A stretch of DNA of 7,002 nt from Oscillospiraceae bacterium (GTDB lineage Bacteria; Bacillota; Clostridia; Oscillospirales; Oscillospiraceae). Within the stretch, counting starts at the first letter, position 1; every line of letters starts with the position of its first letter. Both the position numbers and the translations under genes were made by a program. The stretch lies in NCBI GenBank assembly GCA_017646545.1, contig JAGCMI010000167.1, forward strand, positions 1 through 7,002. Direction: 5' to 3'. Shown here one piece after another: positions 6,921 through 7,002 of this stretch. The notes beneath the pieces were generated by a model. That model was given only the letters and a program-made list of their open reading frames with translations, was not told the DNA's origin and did not search any database.

Positions 6921-7002
6921 TCAAACCTCCAACGGGTGTCCCCGGAAATAATCGGGAGCAGCCATACGCTTGCCGCCTTCTGCCTGCAACGCACGGATTT
7001 CC
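6921..7002 (-). CDS. fmt: Fmt, methionyl-tRNA formyltransferase (C-terminal 26 residues only)
   Basis: Fmt formylates initiator Met-tRNA with 10-formyltetrahydrofolate. Only the end of the gene is in the window: 26 codons, open to the right edge, then TGA at 6923-6921. The visible residues include LQAEGGKRM, then DYFRGHPLEV at the terminus. This matches the final strand and tail of the Fmt C-terminal OB-like domain, in which a basic xGKRM motif is followed by an FLRGH-like segment. The position directly before rsmB is the conserved Firmicutes order (priA-def-fmt-rsmB), which strengthens the call. The zinc protease gene (yugP-like) that lies between fmt and rsmB in some Clostridia is absent. 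The catalytic domain lies outside the window. Confidence 0.88.
   Translation of the reverse strand, partial: EIRALQAEGGKRMAAPDYFRGHPLEV
6926..6930 (-). promoter_or_regulatory. Shine-Dalgarno site of rsmB inside fmt
   Basis: GGAGG on the minus strand sits in the penultimate codons of fmt, 7 bases before the ATG at 6918. It decides for that ATG over the TTG at 6924, which would be 1 base away. Confidence 0.75.

Noticed and set aside
5737..6951. 404-codon open frame on the plus strand opposite rsmB
   Set aside because: It lies antisense to rsmB, which has all its catalytic motifs. The shadow translation is His/Gln-rich without domains, and the long frame comes from the codon bias of the real gene.

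Overview
The window reads as a chromosomal segment of an endospore-forming, low-to-mid GC Gram-positive bacterium of the class Clostridia, perhaps Oscillospiraceae/Ruminococcaceae-like. The class follows from the conserved Firmicutes gene order fmt-rsmB-rlmN-PP2C-PASTA kinase-rsgA and from a GerA-family spore germination gene. The family-level guess rests on general similarity and is weak. All genes lie on the minus strand, so transcription runs from right (7002) to left (1).

Right to left: the last 26 codons of fmt (methionyl-tRNA formyltransferase) enter at the right edge. They are followed by rsmB (16S rRNA m5C methyltransferase), rlmN (radical-SAM 23S rRNA/tRNA m2A methyltransferase), a PP2C-type Ser/Thr phosphatase (prpC/stp), a membrane PASTA-domain Ser/Thr kinase (prkC) and rsgA (ribosome small subunit GTPase). 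The genes overlap or are separated by at most 27 bases, and each start has a Shine-Dalgarno sequence, often inside the preceding gene. This looks like one operon. It ends at a strong intrinsic terminator (1141-1175), 17 bases after the rsgA stop. After it, a separate unit begins: a GerA-family germinant receptor subunit A, read with a TTG start at 1094 and running off the left edge. It is preceded by a plausible but unproven forespore (sigma-G-like) promoter.

Functionally, the operon links translation (initiator tRNA formylation, rRNA/tRNA methylation, 30S maturation) with a kinase/phosphatase signalling pair that in other Firmicutes senses peptidoglycan fragments and targets translation GTPases. 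The kinase is the least ordinary protein here: it has a single recognisable PASTA repeat, a low-complexity Gln/Pro/Thr linker, a distinct C-terminal beta-rich domain and four extracytoplasmic cysteines. The germination gene just beyond the operon end is notable because PrkC is a known germination sensor in Bacillus.

I found no mobile element, CRISPR array, tRNA, rRNA or clearly new system. The only noncoding stretch of note is the 98 bases between rsgA and the germination gene. Long plus-strand open frames opposite prkC and rsmB are judged to be shadows.
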